This document shows, piece after piece, positions 18,590 through 27,462 of a DNA stretch of 64,000 bases. The notes below the pieces were generated by a model that saw only the letters and a program-made list of their open reading frames with translations, searched no databases and was not told where the DNA came from. The position numbers and the translations under genes were made by a program. Source of the DNA: an uncultured Pelagibacteraceae bacterium (lineage in GTDB: Bacteria > Pseudomonadota > Alphaproteobacteria > Pelagibacterales > Pelagibacteraceae); contig CACPLR010000005.1 of NCBI GenBank assembly GCA_902634885.1, positions 1 through 64,000 on the forward strand, read 5' to 3'. Each line of letters opens with the position of its first letter. Within the stretch, counting starts at the first letter, position 1.

Positions 18590-18694
18590 TTACTTTTTTC
18601 TTTTAAAACTGCCTTTTCCTTTTTTAGGTTTAACAATTCGTGGCTTGTACTTTCGAGAAAAAAGTTCTTTTGCTAAACTATTTTTTTTTTTCAT
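18590..18694 (-). CDS. arfA: Minimal ArfA-like alternative ribosome-rescue factor (34 aa)
   Basis: A 34-codon gene with ATG at 18692-18694 and TAA at 18590-18592. The product has the ArfA core: NSLAKELFSRKYKPRIV followed by KPKKGKGSFKRKK. This aligns by eye with E. coli ArfA (DPLFRQRV, then KNKKGKGSYMRK). ArfA enters stalled, stop-codon-less ribosomes and recruits RF2 to hydrolyse peptidyl-tRNA. This version stops right after the basic KGKGS segment, with no C-terminal tail and an intact stop codon. It fills the gap between the PfkB kinase gene and the regulator and overlaps the regulator's 3' end by 17 bp. Strong motif match, but very short. Confidence 0.8.
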   Translation of the reverse strand: MKKKNSLAKELFSRKYKPRIVKPKKGKGSFKRKK

Positions 18695-19253
18695 TTAAAA
18701 AGTAACCATTCTTACTACTTTCAACAAATTCATTGTCAGCAAATTTGTCACTTATTTTTTTCCTTAAACGATAAATATGTGTTTCAACTGTGTGTGTCTC
18801 AAGCTCAGAATTATATCCCCAAACCTTTTCTTGAAGCTCATTAATTTTTACAGGTTGCTTAGATTGTTTCAAAAAAGCTAGTATTGAGCATTCTTTTTCT
18901 GTGAGCTCGAGCTCTTTTAAATCATGTTTTAATATTCTCGAATTTAGATCTAAATTGTAGTTTCCTAATATTATTTTAGATTGTTCAGTAAATTTTGATT
19001 TTAAAAAATTGATATTTAAAATCTGATTTAGTTCATTAATATTAATAGGAAATTTATCAATTATAATCTGATTGCTTAAGTCAAATATTTTTTTTTTACT
19101 AATTACTAAGTAATCTTTCGAATTTTTGTTATCTAAACTTTTAAGATCTTTTTCGTTCTCACAAAATTCTATCTTAAATTCAAAATTTTCATTAATTTCA
19201 TTAAGAATTTTGAACAATTCTTTGTTTTGAAAAATTATCAATTTTTTACTCAT
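18678..19253 (-). CDS. OmpR/PhoB-type winged-helix regulator with degenerate receiver
   Basis: 191-aa regulator with two domains. The C-terminal winged helix (about residues 105-190) is clear: LTEKECSILAFLKQSKQPV, ELQEKVWGYNSE, and TVETHIYRLRKKISDKF as recognition helix. The N-terminal half follows the receiver pattern (KLIIFQNKELFKIL; IDKFPININELNQIL resembling KPFxxxEL), but the acidic pair is replaced (QN) and the phospho-acceptor Asp position is Ser (YLVISKKK). It therefore cannot be a normal phospho-switch. I start at ATG 19251-19253. The divergent L,D-transpeptidase begins 16 bp away and is a candidate target. Confidence 0.8.
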   Translation of the reverse strand: MSKKLIIFQNKELFKILNEINENFEFKIEFCENEKDLKSLDNKNSKDYLVISKKKIFDLSNQIIIDKFPININELNQILNINFLKSKFTEQSKIILGNYNLDLNSRILKHDLKELELTEKECSILAFLKQSKQPVKINELQEKVWGYNSELETHTVETHIYRLRKKISDKFADNEFVESSKNGYFLNEKKK

Positions 19254-19269
19254 GGTATATATTGTATTT

Positions 19270-19764
19270 ATGACAATTATTGTCAAAGATAAAAATACTC
19301 TTTTATTTAAAGATTTTCAATTTAGGTGCTGCGTTGGTAAAAATAATTTTTCAAAAAAAAAAACTGAAGGAGATAAAAAAACTCCAATTGGAATATTTGA
19401 TCTGGGGCATCTCTACTACAGAGCTGACAGATTTAAAAAGCCACTTACAAAGTTAAAGACTTTTAAGATAAATAAAAATATGGGGTGGTGCAATGATGTT
19501 AACTACAAAAAATACAATAAATTAATTAAAATTAATAAAAAAATAAGACATGAGAAATTATTTAGAAAAGACTACAAATATGATTTTATCCTACCAATCA
19601 AATATAATTATCATAAAGTTGTGCATAAGAAAGGGAGTGCAATCTTTATTCACTTAACAAAAAATTATCAACCTACTTTGGGATGTATTGCTTTATCAAA
19701 AAAGGATTTTTTAATTTTAATCAAACTTATTAATAAAAACACAAAAATAAGAATATTAAGATAA
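19270..19764 (+). CDS. L,D-transpeptidase family protein (YkuD/YcbB type)
   Basis: 164-aa protein with an L,D-transpeptidase catalytic core: EGDKKTPIGIFDLGHLYYRAD near the N-terminus and SAIFIHLTKNYQPTLGCIALSKKDF near the end, with the family His and the nucleophilic Cys in TLGCIAL. Related proteins make 3-3 crosslinks in peptidoglycan or attach proteins to it. No signal peptide is evident from the ATG at 19270; an in-frame ATG at 19252 would add six residues and overlap the regulator start. Lack of an export signal makes the site of action uncertain. Confidence 0.82.
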   Translation: MTIIVKDKNTLLFKDFQFRCCVGKNNFSKKKTEGDKKTPIGIFDLGHLYYRADRFKKPLTKLKTFKINKNMGWCNDVNYKKYNKLIKINKKIRHEKLFRKDYKYDFILPIKYNYHKVVHKKGSAIFIHLTKNYQPTLGCIALSKKDFLILIKLINKNTKIRILR

Positions 19765-19769
19765 ATTTT

Positions 19770-21482
19770 TTAATAATTAAATTCTTTTATCCAATTTTCT
19801 AATGAAATATTCGATTTAATAAACTCCTTCTCATAATTTTTCCATCTATACATGGAATTGGTATAAATAGGTTGGTTTACTTGATTATAACTTGGAGTAT
19901 TTATAATTCCTCTTTTTTCCGCTGTTTTATGAAATTCTGTTACATTATCAGACCATTTAACGTTTAGAAATTTCAAAAGATCTCTAATGGTTTTTTCAAA
20001 GTTAGAGATTACATCTTCATATTTTGTTATATGGAAATCAATTTTAAAAACATTATTATAATTTTTCCATAACGACATAGTAAGGTCATACAATTTTAAC
20101 GAGTCGTCGAGATTTAGAAAATTGGCCATTGCATGATTAAGCATAAAATTTTGCATGAAGCAGCTCAAAACACAATCATTCGGGTGTCTTAAACATAATA
20201 TAAACTTTGCATTCGGAAAAAATCTTAAAATTTCACCCACGTGCACAATATTAAGTGGCATTTTATCTATAGTGATTTTTTTATTTTTATTTTTCTTATA
20301 ATTTTCAATTTGATTAAAATAGTAATCTCTCATCTCTTTAATTAATTTAGGATCAATGTTTTCAAGATCCTCAAGGGTAAATCCTTTTTTTATATAAAGA
20401 TGATCTATAAATCTGTTTATTATTGGTATTTCCTCCAAAACTTCAATGGATGGATGACTTCTTAAAATAGTGTCTAACAAAGTTGTACCAGATCTTGGAA
20501 AACCTATTAAAAAAAGTGGGTCTTTCCTGTCATCCAATATTTCTGGTGGGTTCCAAGTGGATATTTTTGGATTACTAAAAAAATTAAGTCTGTCCTTAGT
20601 GGTTTTTAAATATATACTTTTGTCGACATTTTGATCTTTGCCTTGATCCATTATGTCATTCAACACTTGAAATAGTTTAAAAGCCCTATCATAAACTCCT
20701 ACTTTGTCATAACTTTTAGCTAAAACTTCATAGCTGGCCTGTTTTTGAACTATTTGCTCTGTTAGAAATTCTGTATTTTCTATTAGACTTATTACTTCTT
20801 TATAATTTTTATTCTTATAAAGCAGCTTAGCTTTAAATGATTTAATTACTTGATGATTTTTAAATATTTTTTCTGCTTTATTAATTAGATTATGAAGTTT
20901 TTCATTTTGATTTGATTTATCATACAAATCCATAATATTATTGTAAGAAGGTAAGTAATTTGGATTAATCTCAATTGCTTTTTTATAAAAGGTTTCAGAA
21001 TTTTCGTGATCCCCTAATCTTTTAAGTAGATTAGCATAATTATAATTTGCAAGAAGATTATTAGGATCAATTTTAAGTGCTTTAAGATAATTTTCTTTAG
21101 CCTCTTTAACTTTTTTTAAATTAATGTAAGCCATACCAAGATTTGTGTAAGCAAGTAGATAATTTTTATTTAAACTAATCGCTTTTTGAAAATATTTTAT
21201 TGATTTCTCTATTTCATTTAAGTTTAAATACACTAACCCTAGATTATTATTTAATTCCGGTAGGTTTGGTTTTATAGAATGAGCTTTCTCCATGTAATCT
21301 TTGGCTTCATCGAAAATATTTTTTTGTGCTTTGATTGAGGCCATAAAATAATAGGCATCAAAATTATTAGGAAATTTCTTAATTACTTTTTTATATAATT
21401 TTTCTGCTTTATCGAAATTTTTATTTCTAAAAAATTTATTTGCGAACTCTAAGTTTTCTCGCAAATCATTATTATTTTTCAT
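19770..21482 (-). CDS. TPR-repeat protein with C-terminal sulfotransferase domain
   Basis: 570-aa fusion. Residues 1-240 hold about six TPR units (for example AYYFMASIKAQKNIFDEAKD, AYTNLGMAYINLKKVKEAKE). Residues about 315-560 form a PAPS-dependent sulfotransferase with the 5'-phosphosulfate loop FLIGFPRSGTTLLDTIL and the 3'-phosphate motif LCLRHPNDCVLSCFM. No signal peptide, so it is likely cytoplasmic and acts on a precursor. The same architecture recurs at 60903-62555. Target molecule unknown; a peptide, lipid or surface sugar is possible. Confidence 0.87.
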   Translation of the reverse strand: MKNNNDLRENLEFANKFFRNKNFDKAEKLYKKVIKKFPNNFDAYYFMASIKAQKNIFDEAKDYMEKAHSIKPNLPELNNNLGLVYLNLNEIEKSIKYFQKAISLNKNYLLAYTNLGMAYINLKKVKEAKENYLKALKIDPNNLLANYNYANLLKRLGDHENSETFYKKAIEINPNYLPSYNNIMDLYDKSNQNEKLHNLINKAEKIFKNHQVIKSFKAKLLYKNKNYKEVISLIENTEFLTEQIVQKQASYEVLAKSYDKVGVYDRAFKLFQVLNDIMDQGKDQNVDKSIYLKTTKDRLNFFSNPKISTWNPPEILDDRKDPLFLIGFPRSGTTLLDTILRSHPSIEVLEEIPIINRFIDHLYIKKGFTLEDLENIDPKLIKEMRDYYFNQIENYKKNKNKKITIDKMPLNIVHVGEILRFFPNAKFILCLRHPNDCVLSCFMQNFMLNHAMANFLNLDDSLKLYDLTMSLWKNYNNVFKIDFHITKYEDVISNFEKTIRDLLKFLNVKWSDNVTEFHKTAEKRGIINTPSYNQVNQPIYTNSMYRWKNYEKEFIKSNISLENWIKEFNY

Positions 21483-21491
21483 TATTAATTA

Positions 21492-22154
21492 TTACTTTTT
21501 TCTTTCTCCAAATATTTTAGATCCTACTCTGATATAAGTAGCATTATTCTCGATAGCGGATATGTAATCAGCTGACATTCCCATACTAAGCTCATTTAAA
21601 CCCAAATCTTTATTTAAATAATTCATCCGCATAAAATATTTCTCTGGGTCCTCGGAAATAGGTGGTAAACACATGGTTCCAATTACATCTAAATCTTTAT
21701 CTAAACAATGTTTATAAAATGATTTCAATTTGTTGGAATCAATCCCACTTTTTTGAACTTCATTGCCAATATTAACTTGAATAAACAATTTAGGCTTTTT
21801 CTCTATTTTTTTTTGCTCCTCTGAAATTTTATTAGCAAGTTTTTCACTATCTAGAGAGTGAATGTAATCAAATATTTTTAATGCTAATTTTGTTTTGTTA
21901 GATTGTAGTTTTCCAACTAAGTGAAGTGATAATTTATTATTTTTTGTCTTAATATCTGTCCATTTTTCAATAGCTTCTTGAACCTTATTTTCCCCAAAGT
22001 CTGTATGACCGTAATCAATTAAGGGATTTATATGACTTATTTCAAATGTTTTTGAAACAGCAATAATTTTGATATTATTTTTATTGTTTGTTTGTTCTTG
22101 ATTTGATTTTATTGAGGACTGTATGTTGTTAAAATTTATAATTGACTGATGCAT
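21492..22154 (-). CDS. yggS: YggS-family PLP-binding protein (PLPBP)
   Basis: Pyridoxal-phosphate homeostasis protein with an alanine-racemase-like TIM barrel. IKIIAVSKTFEISHI contains the PLP lysine, and FGENKVQEAIEKW, LHLVGKLQSNKTK, IHSLDSEKLANKI and LSMGMSADYISAIENNATYIRVG are the family blocks in order. Length 220 aa is normal. It starts head to head with the ThiE-like gene, their first codons overlapping by 6 bp, so the two promoters must lie inside each other's coding region. Confidence 0.95.
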   Translation of the reverse strand: MHQSIINFNNIQSSIKSNQEQTNNKNNIKIIAVSKTFEISHINPLIDYGHTDFGENKVQEAIEKWTDIKTKNNKLSLHLVGKLQSNKTKLALKIFDYIHSLDSEKLANKISEEQKKIEKKPKLFIQVNIGNEVQKSGIDSNKLKSFYKHCLDKDLDVIGTMCLPPISEDPEKYFMRMNYLNKDLGLNELSMGMSADYISAIENNATYIRVGSKIFGERKK

Positions 22155-22679
22155 AGATTATTCAAAAAATATTACTTTATAAAAAAATTTAACGCTACAG
22201 AACTTAAAAATTTAAACTCAAATACAACAATAATTTGTAGAAACTATGCAAAAAAGCCTGATATAATTGAATTTCAGAGGATTAAAGAATTTTGTAAAAA
22301 GAGAAATATAAAGGTTTGTTTAGCAAACAACTTTGAGAATGCTATAAGACTTGGCTTTGATGGTGCTTACATTCCTTCGTTTAATAAGAGCCTTAAACAT
22401 TTAAATTATAGTTTAAAAAAAAATTTTATAGTTTTGGGATCTGCACACAATATTAAAGAAATACGATTGAAAGAAAAACAAAAAGTTAATCTAATTTTTA
22501 TTTCTTCAATATTTAAGAAAAATAAAAATTACTTAGGACTTTATAAATTTATAAACTTAGAAAAATTAACTAAAACTAATATAATTGCTCTAGGAGGTAT
22601 CAATAAAAAAAATATTAAAAAACTTTCCTTAACAAATTGTGTTGGTTTTGCTGGAATAAGTTTTTTTAAAAAGAATTAG
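22149..22679 (+). CDS. Divergent thiamine-phosphate synthase (ThiE/TenI)-like protein
   Basis: 176-aa TIM-barrel protein resembling ThiE/TenI. Supporting segments are TTIICRNYAK at the first strand, NIKVCLANNFENAIRLGFDGAYIPS (like the ThiE NDxxDLAxxxGADGVHLGQ block), VLGSAHNIKEI (like GxSxHxxxE), and TNIIALGGINKKNIKKL with the phosphate-binding ALGGI. Several diagnostic ThiE residues are altered (IPS instead of HLGQ), so catalysis of HMP-PP plus THZ-P to thiamine phosphate is doubtful. A ThiE-derived or TenI-like regulator/enzyme is equally possible. It ends at the bidirectional terminator. Confidence 0.65.
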   Translation: MHRLFKKYYFIKKFNATELKNLNSNTTIICRNYAKKPDIIEFQRIKEFCKKRNIKVCLANNFENAIRLGFDGAYIPSFNKSLKHLNYSLKKNFIVLGSAHNIKEIRLKEKQKVNLIFISSIFKKNKNYLGLYKFINLEKLTKTNIIALGGINKKNIKKLSLTNCVGFAGISFFKKN

Positions 22680-22688
22680 ATCCAAAAA

Positions 22689-22712
22689 AAAGGCCCCTAA
22701 AAAGGGGCCTTT
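22689..22712. terminator. Bidirectional Rho-independent terminator
   Basis: A perfect 10-bp stem (AAAGGCCCCT / AGGGGCCTTT) with a 4-nt A loop. Read on the minus strand it is followed by seven T residues and terminates the porin mRNA 21 bp past its stop. Read on the plus strand it is followed by TTAATTTAATT and can end the ThiE-like transcript. The GC-rich stem stands out sharply from the AT-rich background. Confidence 0.9.
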
Positions 22713-22732
22713 AATTTAATTATATCGAATAA

Positions 22733-23680
22733 TTAGAATGCAAAAGTTAAGTTAAGCTCTGTTGCATCTCTATCATCTGTCGCTGCACCATTTACATTGT
22801 CAATTGAATGACGTGACGCTGTTACTGACATAGAACCATTTGTCCAAGATACACCAATAGCATCTGCTTCTTGGTCTGATAAACTTGCACCTGATTCAAA
22901 TTCTACAGTTGATGAACCATATGAAATTGAAATGTCTTCGCTTACTGCATAAGAAACACCCCAAGCTTCAAACTCTGTGTCTGAGTTAGCTGTTTGGCTA
23001 TCAGTTTCGTTTGATTGGAAACCAACAGAGAATGCATCCATTGTATATTTTGCATAGAAAACAGTGTTTTCTATAGTAGCATCTGCAGTAGTGTTGTTAT
23101 CTTCCATTGCAGCACCAATGTCTAAACCTTCAACACCAGAAAATGCAATACCAGCACCTGTCGTGCTGTCATGTGTTGTTTCAGCTGGTTTGTAGTTTAG
23201 TACTACTGTTACACCATCTATTGCAGAACTGTTTGTGTAGATAAAAGAATCGTCACCAGTTTGTTGGGCTATCGGTCCTCTTTCTCCGCCACCGCCTTTA
23301 ATGTCCCAAGACTCTTCATTGGCAGCTGGAGTTTTATCATCCCACATACCTACGGCACCATTACCAGATACACCGTTACCAGCAAATCTGATTTTACCCA
23401 TATCGCCCATGTCTACATCGAAATGTGCATTTAAGTTAGTACCACCTTGACCTGCAAAGTTGTTATAATAACTAACTGTAAAACCATTATCTAAATCAGC
23501 AGAACCTGTGAAAGAGACAGTAGTTTTTTGAGTTAATTTAGAACCACCATTGTCAGCTCCAGAATTTCCTACATAAGTAATACCAGCTGTACCAGTAACA
23601 TCTAATGATCCAGCAACAGCTGAAGAAGTTACAAGAGCAGTACCTAATGCAGTCAATCCTATTTTTTTAAGATTGTTCAT
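22733..23680 (-). CDS. Outer-membrane porin
   Basis: 315-aa Gram-negative general porin. Signal peptide MNNLKKIGLTALGTALVTSSAVAG is followed by SLDVTGTAGITYVG, then alternating beta-strand pattern with gamma-motif-like YYNNFAGQGG and a C-terminal strand ending NLTFAF (terminal Phe, as required for BAM insertion). Composition and codon use are clearly richer in GC than in neighbours, consistent with a very abundant protein. A strong ribosome-binding site, AAAGGAG, lies 8 nt upstream of the ATG, and a strong terminator follows. Probably a main nutrient channel of the cell. Confidence 0.92.
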   Translation of the reverse strand: MNNLKKIGLTALGTALVTSSAVAGSLDVTGTAGITYVGNSGADNGGSKLTQKTTVSFTGSADLDNGFTVSYYNNFAGQGGTNLNAHFDVDMGDMGKIRFAGNGVSGNGAVGMWDDKTPAANEESWDIKGGGGERGPIAQQTGDDSFIYTNSSAIDGVTVVLNYKPAETTHDSTTGAGIAFSGVEGLDIGAAMEDNNTTADATIENTVFYAKYTMDAFSVGFQSNETDSQTANSDTEFEAWGVSYAVSEDISISYGSSTVEFESGASLSDQEADAIGVSWTNGSMSVTASRHSIDNVNGAATDDRDATELNLTFAF

Positions 23681-23704
23681 ATTAATTACTCCTTTATTAT
23701 ATTG

Positions 23705-23720
23705 TTAATATTAATATTAA
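23705..23720. promoter_or_regulatory. 16-bp perfect palindrome in the porin leader
   Basis: TTAATATTAATATTAA is its own reverse complement and sits 25-40 bp upstream of the porin ATG, between the Shine-Dalgarno site and any promoter. It could be an operator or simply an AT-rich chance palindrome. The 196-bp porin/DUF3576 gap also holds TTGACT (23833-23838) and the 12-mer shared with the candidate oriC (23839-23850). Confidence 0.35.
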
Positions 23721-23876
23721 ACAGAAGCCTTTTATCAGTTATAATGCTTTTAAATCTGGAATTTTTATTGATTTATGTGTTATTTTAATAACTGTTGCAT
23801 TTTTGCATCATGTCAGGGTTATCCGGTAAAAATTGACTATTTACGATTAATAATAAATAAAACATTAATTTAAAAA

Positions 23877-24425
23877 ATGATCAATAATCTTAAAAAAATT
23901 CTTATTTTAAGCTCCTTATTTGCGTTTCTTAATTCATGTGGAACAGGTGTGGATGCTAGGCAATTTCCCCCGGATGCAGAATCAAGGGTTAGGAAAAATA
24001 TAGAAGAAGGACGTGGATTTAGAATCTTTGATAGTGAGAGAAAAGGTGCTTCTGGGAATTTTGATTTCGCAAGCTCAAATAGTTTGTGGAGAGCATCTCT
24101 CGATACTATTGATTTTATGCCATTGGCATCTGCAAATTACAGTGGTGGGATAATAATAACAGATTGGTATTCCAGTGATATAGTTTCCTCTGAATCTATA
24201 AAAATATCAATAAGATTTCTCACTAACGAAATAGTGTCCAATGCTCTTGATATAAAAGTATTTTATAAAAAATGTGCTTCAAATGAAAATTGTAAGATAA
24301 TTGAAAAATCAGAAAATATAAAAAAAGAATTAACAAAAAAAATATTAACCAAAGCTGCTTTATATGAAAAAGACAATAAGGTTAAAAATAACAAACCCTA
24401 TAAAGGTAAAATAGTTCAACCGTAA
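23877..24425 (+). CDS. DUF3576-domain lipoprotein
   Basis: 182-aa protein with a lipoprotein signal peptide ending FLNSC (Cys21). The DUF3576 body includes [46 protein letters not shown] and [10 protein letters not shown]. In alphaproteobacteria this family commonly sits immediately upstream of leuS and lptE, exactly as here, which suggests a link to outer-membrane assembly; its biochemical role is unknown. It diverges from the porin. Confidence 0.88.
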   Translation: MINNLKKILILSSLFAFLNSCGTGVDARQFPPDAESRVRKNIEEGRGFRIFDSERKGASGNFDFASSNSLWRASLDTIDFMPLASANYSGGIIITDWYSSDIVSSESIKISIRFLTNEIVSNALDIKVFYKKCASNENCKIIEKSENIKKELTKKILTKAALYEKDNKVKNNKPYKGKIVQP

Positions 24426-24439
24426 ATATAAAATCATTA

Positions 24440-26983
24440 GTGGAACAAAATAGTAGATATAATTTCAAAATAATTGAAAATAAATGGCAAAGTTTGTGGG
24501 AGAAAAATAAAACTTTTAAAACTACACTCAATAAAAACAAAAAAAAGTTTTACTGTCTCGAAATGTTTCCTTACCCATCTGGTAAAATTCACATGGGTCA
24601 TGTTAGAAACTATACAATAGGAGATGTTCTTTCACGATATAAAGCTCTACAAGGTTATAACGTGCTTCATCCGATGGGATGGGATTCATTTGGTTTACCA
24701 GCAGAAAATGCCGCAAAACAAAATAATTTAGATCCTAAAGAATGGACTGAGAAAAATATATCTGTGATGAAATCTCAATTAAAAAAATTGGGCCTATCCA
24801 TTGATTGGGATCGAGAAATTTCAACTTGTAGTGAGGACTATTATAAACATCAACAAATGTTCTTTTTAGAGCTTTATGAGAAAGGTTTAGTTTACAGAAA
24901 AGAGAATTTTGTAAATTGGGATCCTGTTGATGAAACTGTATTAGCAAATGAGCAAGTAATTGATGGTAAGGGTTGGAGATCAGGAGCTATAGTTGAAAGA
25001 AAAAAACTAAATCAGTGGTTTTTCAATATCTCAAAATTTTCAGATGATTTATTAAAAGCTCTTGATGATTTAAAAAAGTGGCCGAATAAAGTTAAGCTAA
25101 TGCAGCGGAATTGGATTGGTAAGTCTTTTGGTTGTGAATTAAATTTTAAAATCGAAGGTGATTTACCTGTTGAGGAAATAAAATGTTTTACAACAAGACC
25201 TGATACATTATTTGGATTTTCATTTTTAGCTCTTTCCCCAGATCATCCAATATCTAAACACTTTGAGAGTGACCCTGAATTTATAAAATTTAAAGATGAA
25301 TGCTCTAAGTCTGGCACTACAGAAGAATCATTAGCAATGGCAGAAAAGATAGGTTTTAAGACAAACTTAAAAGCTATAAACCCTTTAAAAGAGACTGAAA
25401 AAGTGCCAGTCTACTTTGCAAATTTCGTGCTCATGGACTATGGGTTTGGAGCCATTTTCGGATGCCCTGGGCATGATCAAAGAGATTTTGATTTTGCAAA
25501 AAAATACAATCTTTCAATAAAAACTGTTGTTAGACCTGAAGATGAGCAAAAATATGAGGTAAAAAAAGAGGCATTTGCTGGCGAAGGTATAATAGTCAAC
25601 TCTGAATTTTTGGATGGCCTTAAAGCTCCAGAACAATCAGTATTAAAAGCTATAGAAATTTTGCAAGAAAGAAAAATTGGAAAAGAAAAAATTAATTTTA
25701 GGCTTAAGGATTGGGGTGTTTCAAGACAAAGATACTGGGGATGTCCAATTCCTATAGCATATGATGAGAAAGGTGAAATTAAGCCAATTCCAAAAGAACA
25801 ACTACCAGTAAAACTTCCAAAAAATATTAATCTTAATTGCAAAGGTAACCCGCTAGACAATGATGAAAATTGGAAAACTGTTGAATTAGATGGAAAAAAT
25901 TATTTTAGGGAAACAGACACCTTAGACACTTTTGTAGACTCTTCTTGGTATTTTTTAAGATTTTGTTCACCAAAAAATTGTGACTACGGATTTGATTTCA
26001 ATGAAATAAATTATTGGATGCCAGTAGATCAATATATTGGAGGCGTAGAACATGCGATTCTTCACTTATTATATTCAAGATTTTTTATGAGATCTTTAGC
26101 TTTCAATAATGATAATTTCAAATTCAAAGAACCATTTGACGGACTTTTCACTCAAGGTATGGTTTGTCACGAAACATACAAAGATGTGAACAATAATTGG
26201 CTGAGTCCTGATGAAGTGGCAAAAAAAGGGAAACAATACTTTATTAAAAATAATTTATCATCCAAGGTGACTGTAGGTCCATCAGAGTCGATGTCAAAAT
26301 CTAAAAGAAACGTAATTGATCCAGAAAATATAATAAATAATTATGGAGCTGATGCTGTGAGGTTTTTTATACTTTCAGATAGTCCACCAGAAAAAGACGT
26401 ACAATGGTCGGATCAGGGGATGTTATCTGCATATAAATTTGTACAAAAATTTTGGAATTTGCACCAAAAAATTAAAATCAATATTAAAAGTGAGCACAAG
26501 AACGACGAAGATAAATTATTAAAAAAATTTACTAATCAACTAATTGATAAAATAACTCAAAATCTAAATAATTTTAGTTATAACGTTATTATTGCAAATA
26601 TGCATGAAACATACAACTTCCTATATAAACACCTTGATAAAAAATTGAACTCAAATGACCTTCGTGAATGTTATAAAAAAATTTTGATAATTTTTTCTCC
26701 TGTGCTGCCTCATTTAATAAATGAATGTTTGGATGAGTTACATTTTAATGAAAATCTAACTTGGCCAGCAATTGAAGAAAAATATTTGGAGAATAGGAAG
26801 GTCGATTATGTGATTCAAATAAATGGAAAAAAAAGATCACTAATTAATGCTAATAAGGATCTTAAACAAGAATTATTATTTGAGCTTGTTAAAAAAGATA
26901 AACTGTTAGATAAATATTTAAGTAATATGTCTGTGAAAAAAGTAATTTTTGTTAAAAATAGGCTAATGAACATATTGGTATGA
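24440..26983 (+). CDS. leuS: Leucyl-tRNA synthetase
   Basis: Class I synthetase charging tRNA-Leu with an editing domain. [21 protein letters not shown] is the HIGH region (about residue 50). [20 protein letters not shown] starts the CP1 editing domain, [12 protein letters not shown] follows it, and [15 protein letters not shown] is the KMSKS loop (about residue 615). Length 847 aa is usual. The start is GTG at 24440, the only start consistent with the N-terminal motif [12 protein letters not shown]. It overlaps lptE by 4 bp. Confidence 0.98.
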   Translation: MEQNSRYNFKIIENKWQSLWEKNKTFKTTLNKNKKKFYCLEMFPYPSGKIHMGHVRNYTIGDVLSRYKALQGYNVLHPMGWDSFGLPAENAAKQNNLDPKEWTEKNISVMKSQLKKLGLSIDWDREISTCSEDYYKHQQMFFLELYEKGLVYRKENFVNWDPVDETVLANEQVIDGKGWRSGAIVERKKLNQWFFNISKFSDDLLKALDDLKKWPNKVKLMQRNWIGKSFGCELNFKIEGDLPVEEIKCFTTRPDTLFGFSFLALSPDHPISKHFESDPEFIKFKDECSKSGTTEESLAMAEKIGFKTNLKAINPLKETEKVPVYFANFVLMDYGFGAIFGCPGHDQRDFDFAKKYNLSIKTVVRPEDEQKYEVKKEAFAGEGIIVNSEFLDGLKAPEQSVLKAIEILQERKIGKEKINFRLKDWGVSRQRYWGCPIPIAYDEKGEIKPIPKEQLPVKLPKNINLNCKGNPLDNDENWKTVELDGKNYFRETDTLDTFVDSSWYFLRFCSPKNCDYGFDFNEINYWMPVDQYIGGVEHAILHLLYSRFFMRSLAFNNDNFKFKEPFDGLFTQGMVCHETYKDVNNNWLSPDEVAKKGKQYFIKNNLSSKVTVGPSESMSKSKRNVIDPENIINNYGADAVRFFILSDSPPEKDVQWSDQGMLSAYKFVQKFWNLHQKIKINIKSEHKNDEDKLLKKFTNQLIDKITQNLNNFSYNVIIANMHETYNFLYKHLDKKLNSNDLRECYKKILIIFSPVLPHLINECLDELHFNENLTWPAIEEKYLENRKVDYVIQINGKKRSLINANKDLKQELLFELVKKDKLLDKYLSNMSVKKVIFVKNRLMNILV

Positions 26984-27462
26984 TAAAAAAAACATTTAAT
27001 TTTTCTTTTTTGCTTATCTATTTATTATTAAACGGATGTGGATTTAAGCCAATATTAGTTGGGTCAAATTATGACTTTTCAATAAAGGTTGCAAACGCTT
27101 CAGGAGATAGTCAAGTAAACTCACAGATTGAAAATAAACTAAAATCACTTAATGGAATTAAGAAAATATATAAAATAAATTTAAAATCAAAAAAGACCAA
27201 CAATATTATCTCCAAGGATTCTAAGGGAGATCCGACCATTTTAGAAATTGTAATAAATTTGAACTATATGTTAACAGAAAATGGTAAAGTTTTAACAAAC
27301 AGAAGCCTAACTCAGAGATCAACTTATAATAATATATCTGATAAATTTGAGCTAAGAAAATCTGAGGAAACTTTAAAAGATAGTCTAGTTGAGAATCTGG
27401 TAACAGACATAATTAATTCCGCCTCAAATTTAATCCTTAATCCAATGGTCAATGATAATTAA
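26980..27462 (+). CDS. lptE: LptE, LPS-assembly lipoprotein
   Basis: Outer-membrane lipoprotein that plugs LptD in the LPS translocon. The signal peptide ends LLLNGC (Cys20) followed by GFKPIL, the typical CGFxP(L/V) start of LptE. The rest has alternating strands ([25 protein letters not shown]). The context leuS-lptE-holA is the conserved proteobacterial order and makes the call much stronger than sequence alone. It overlaps holA by 11 bp. Confidence 0.92.
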   Translation: MIKKTFNFSFLLIYLLLNGCGFKPILVGSNYDFSIKVANASGDSQVNSQIENKLKSLNGIKKIYKINLKSKKTNNIISKDSKGDPTILEIVINLNYMLTENGKVLTNRSLTQRSTYNNISDKFELRKSEETLKDSLVENLVTDIINSASNLILNPMVNDN

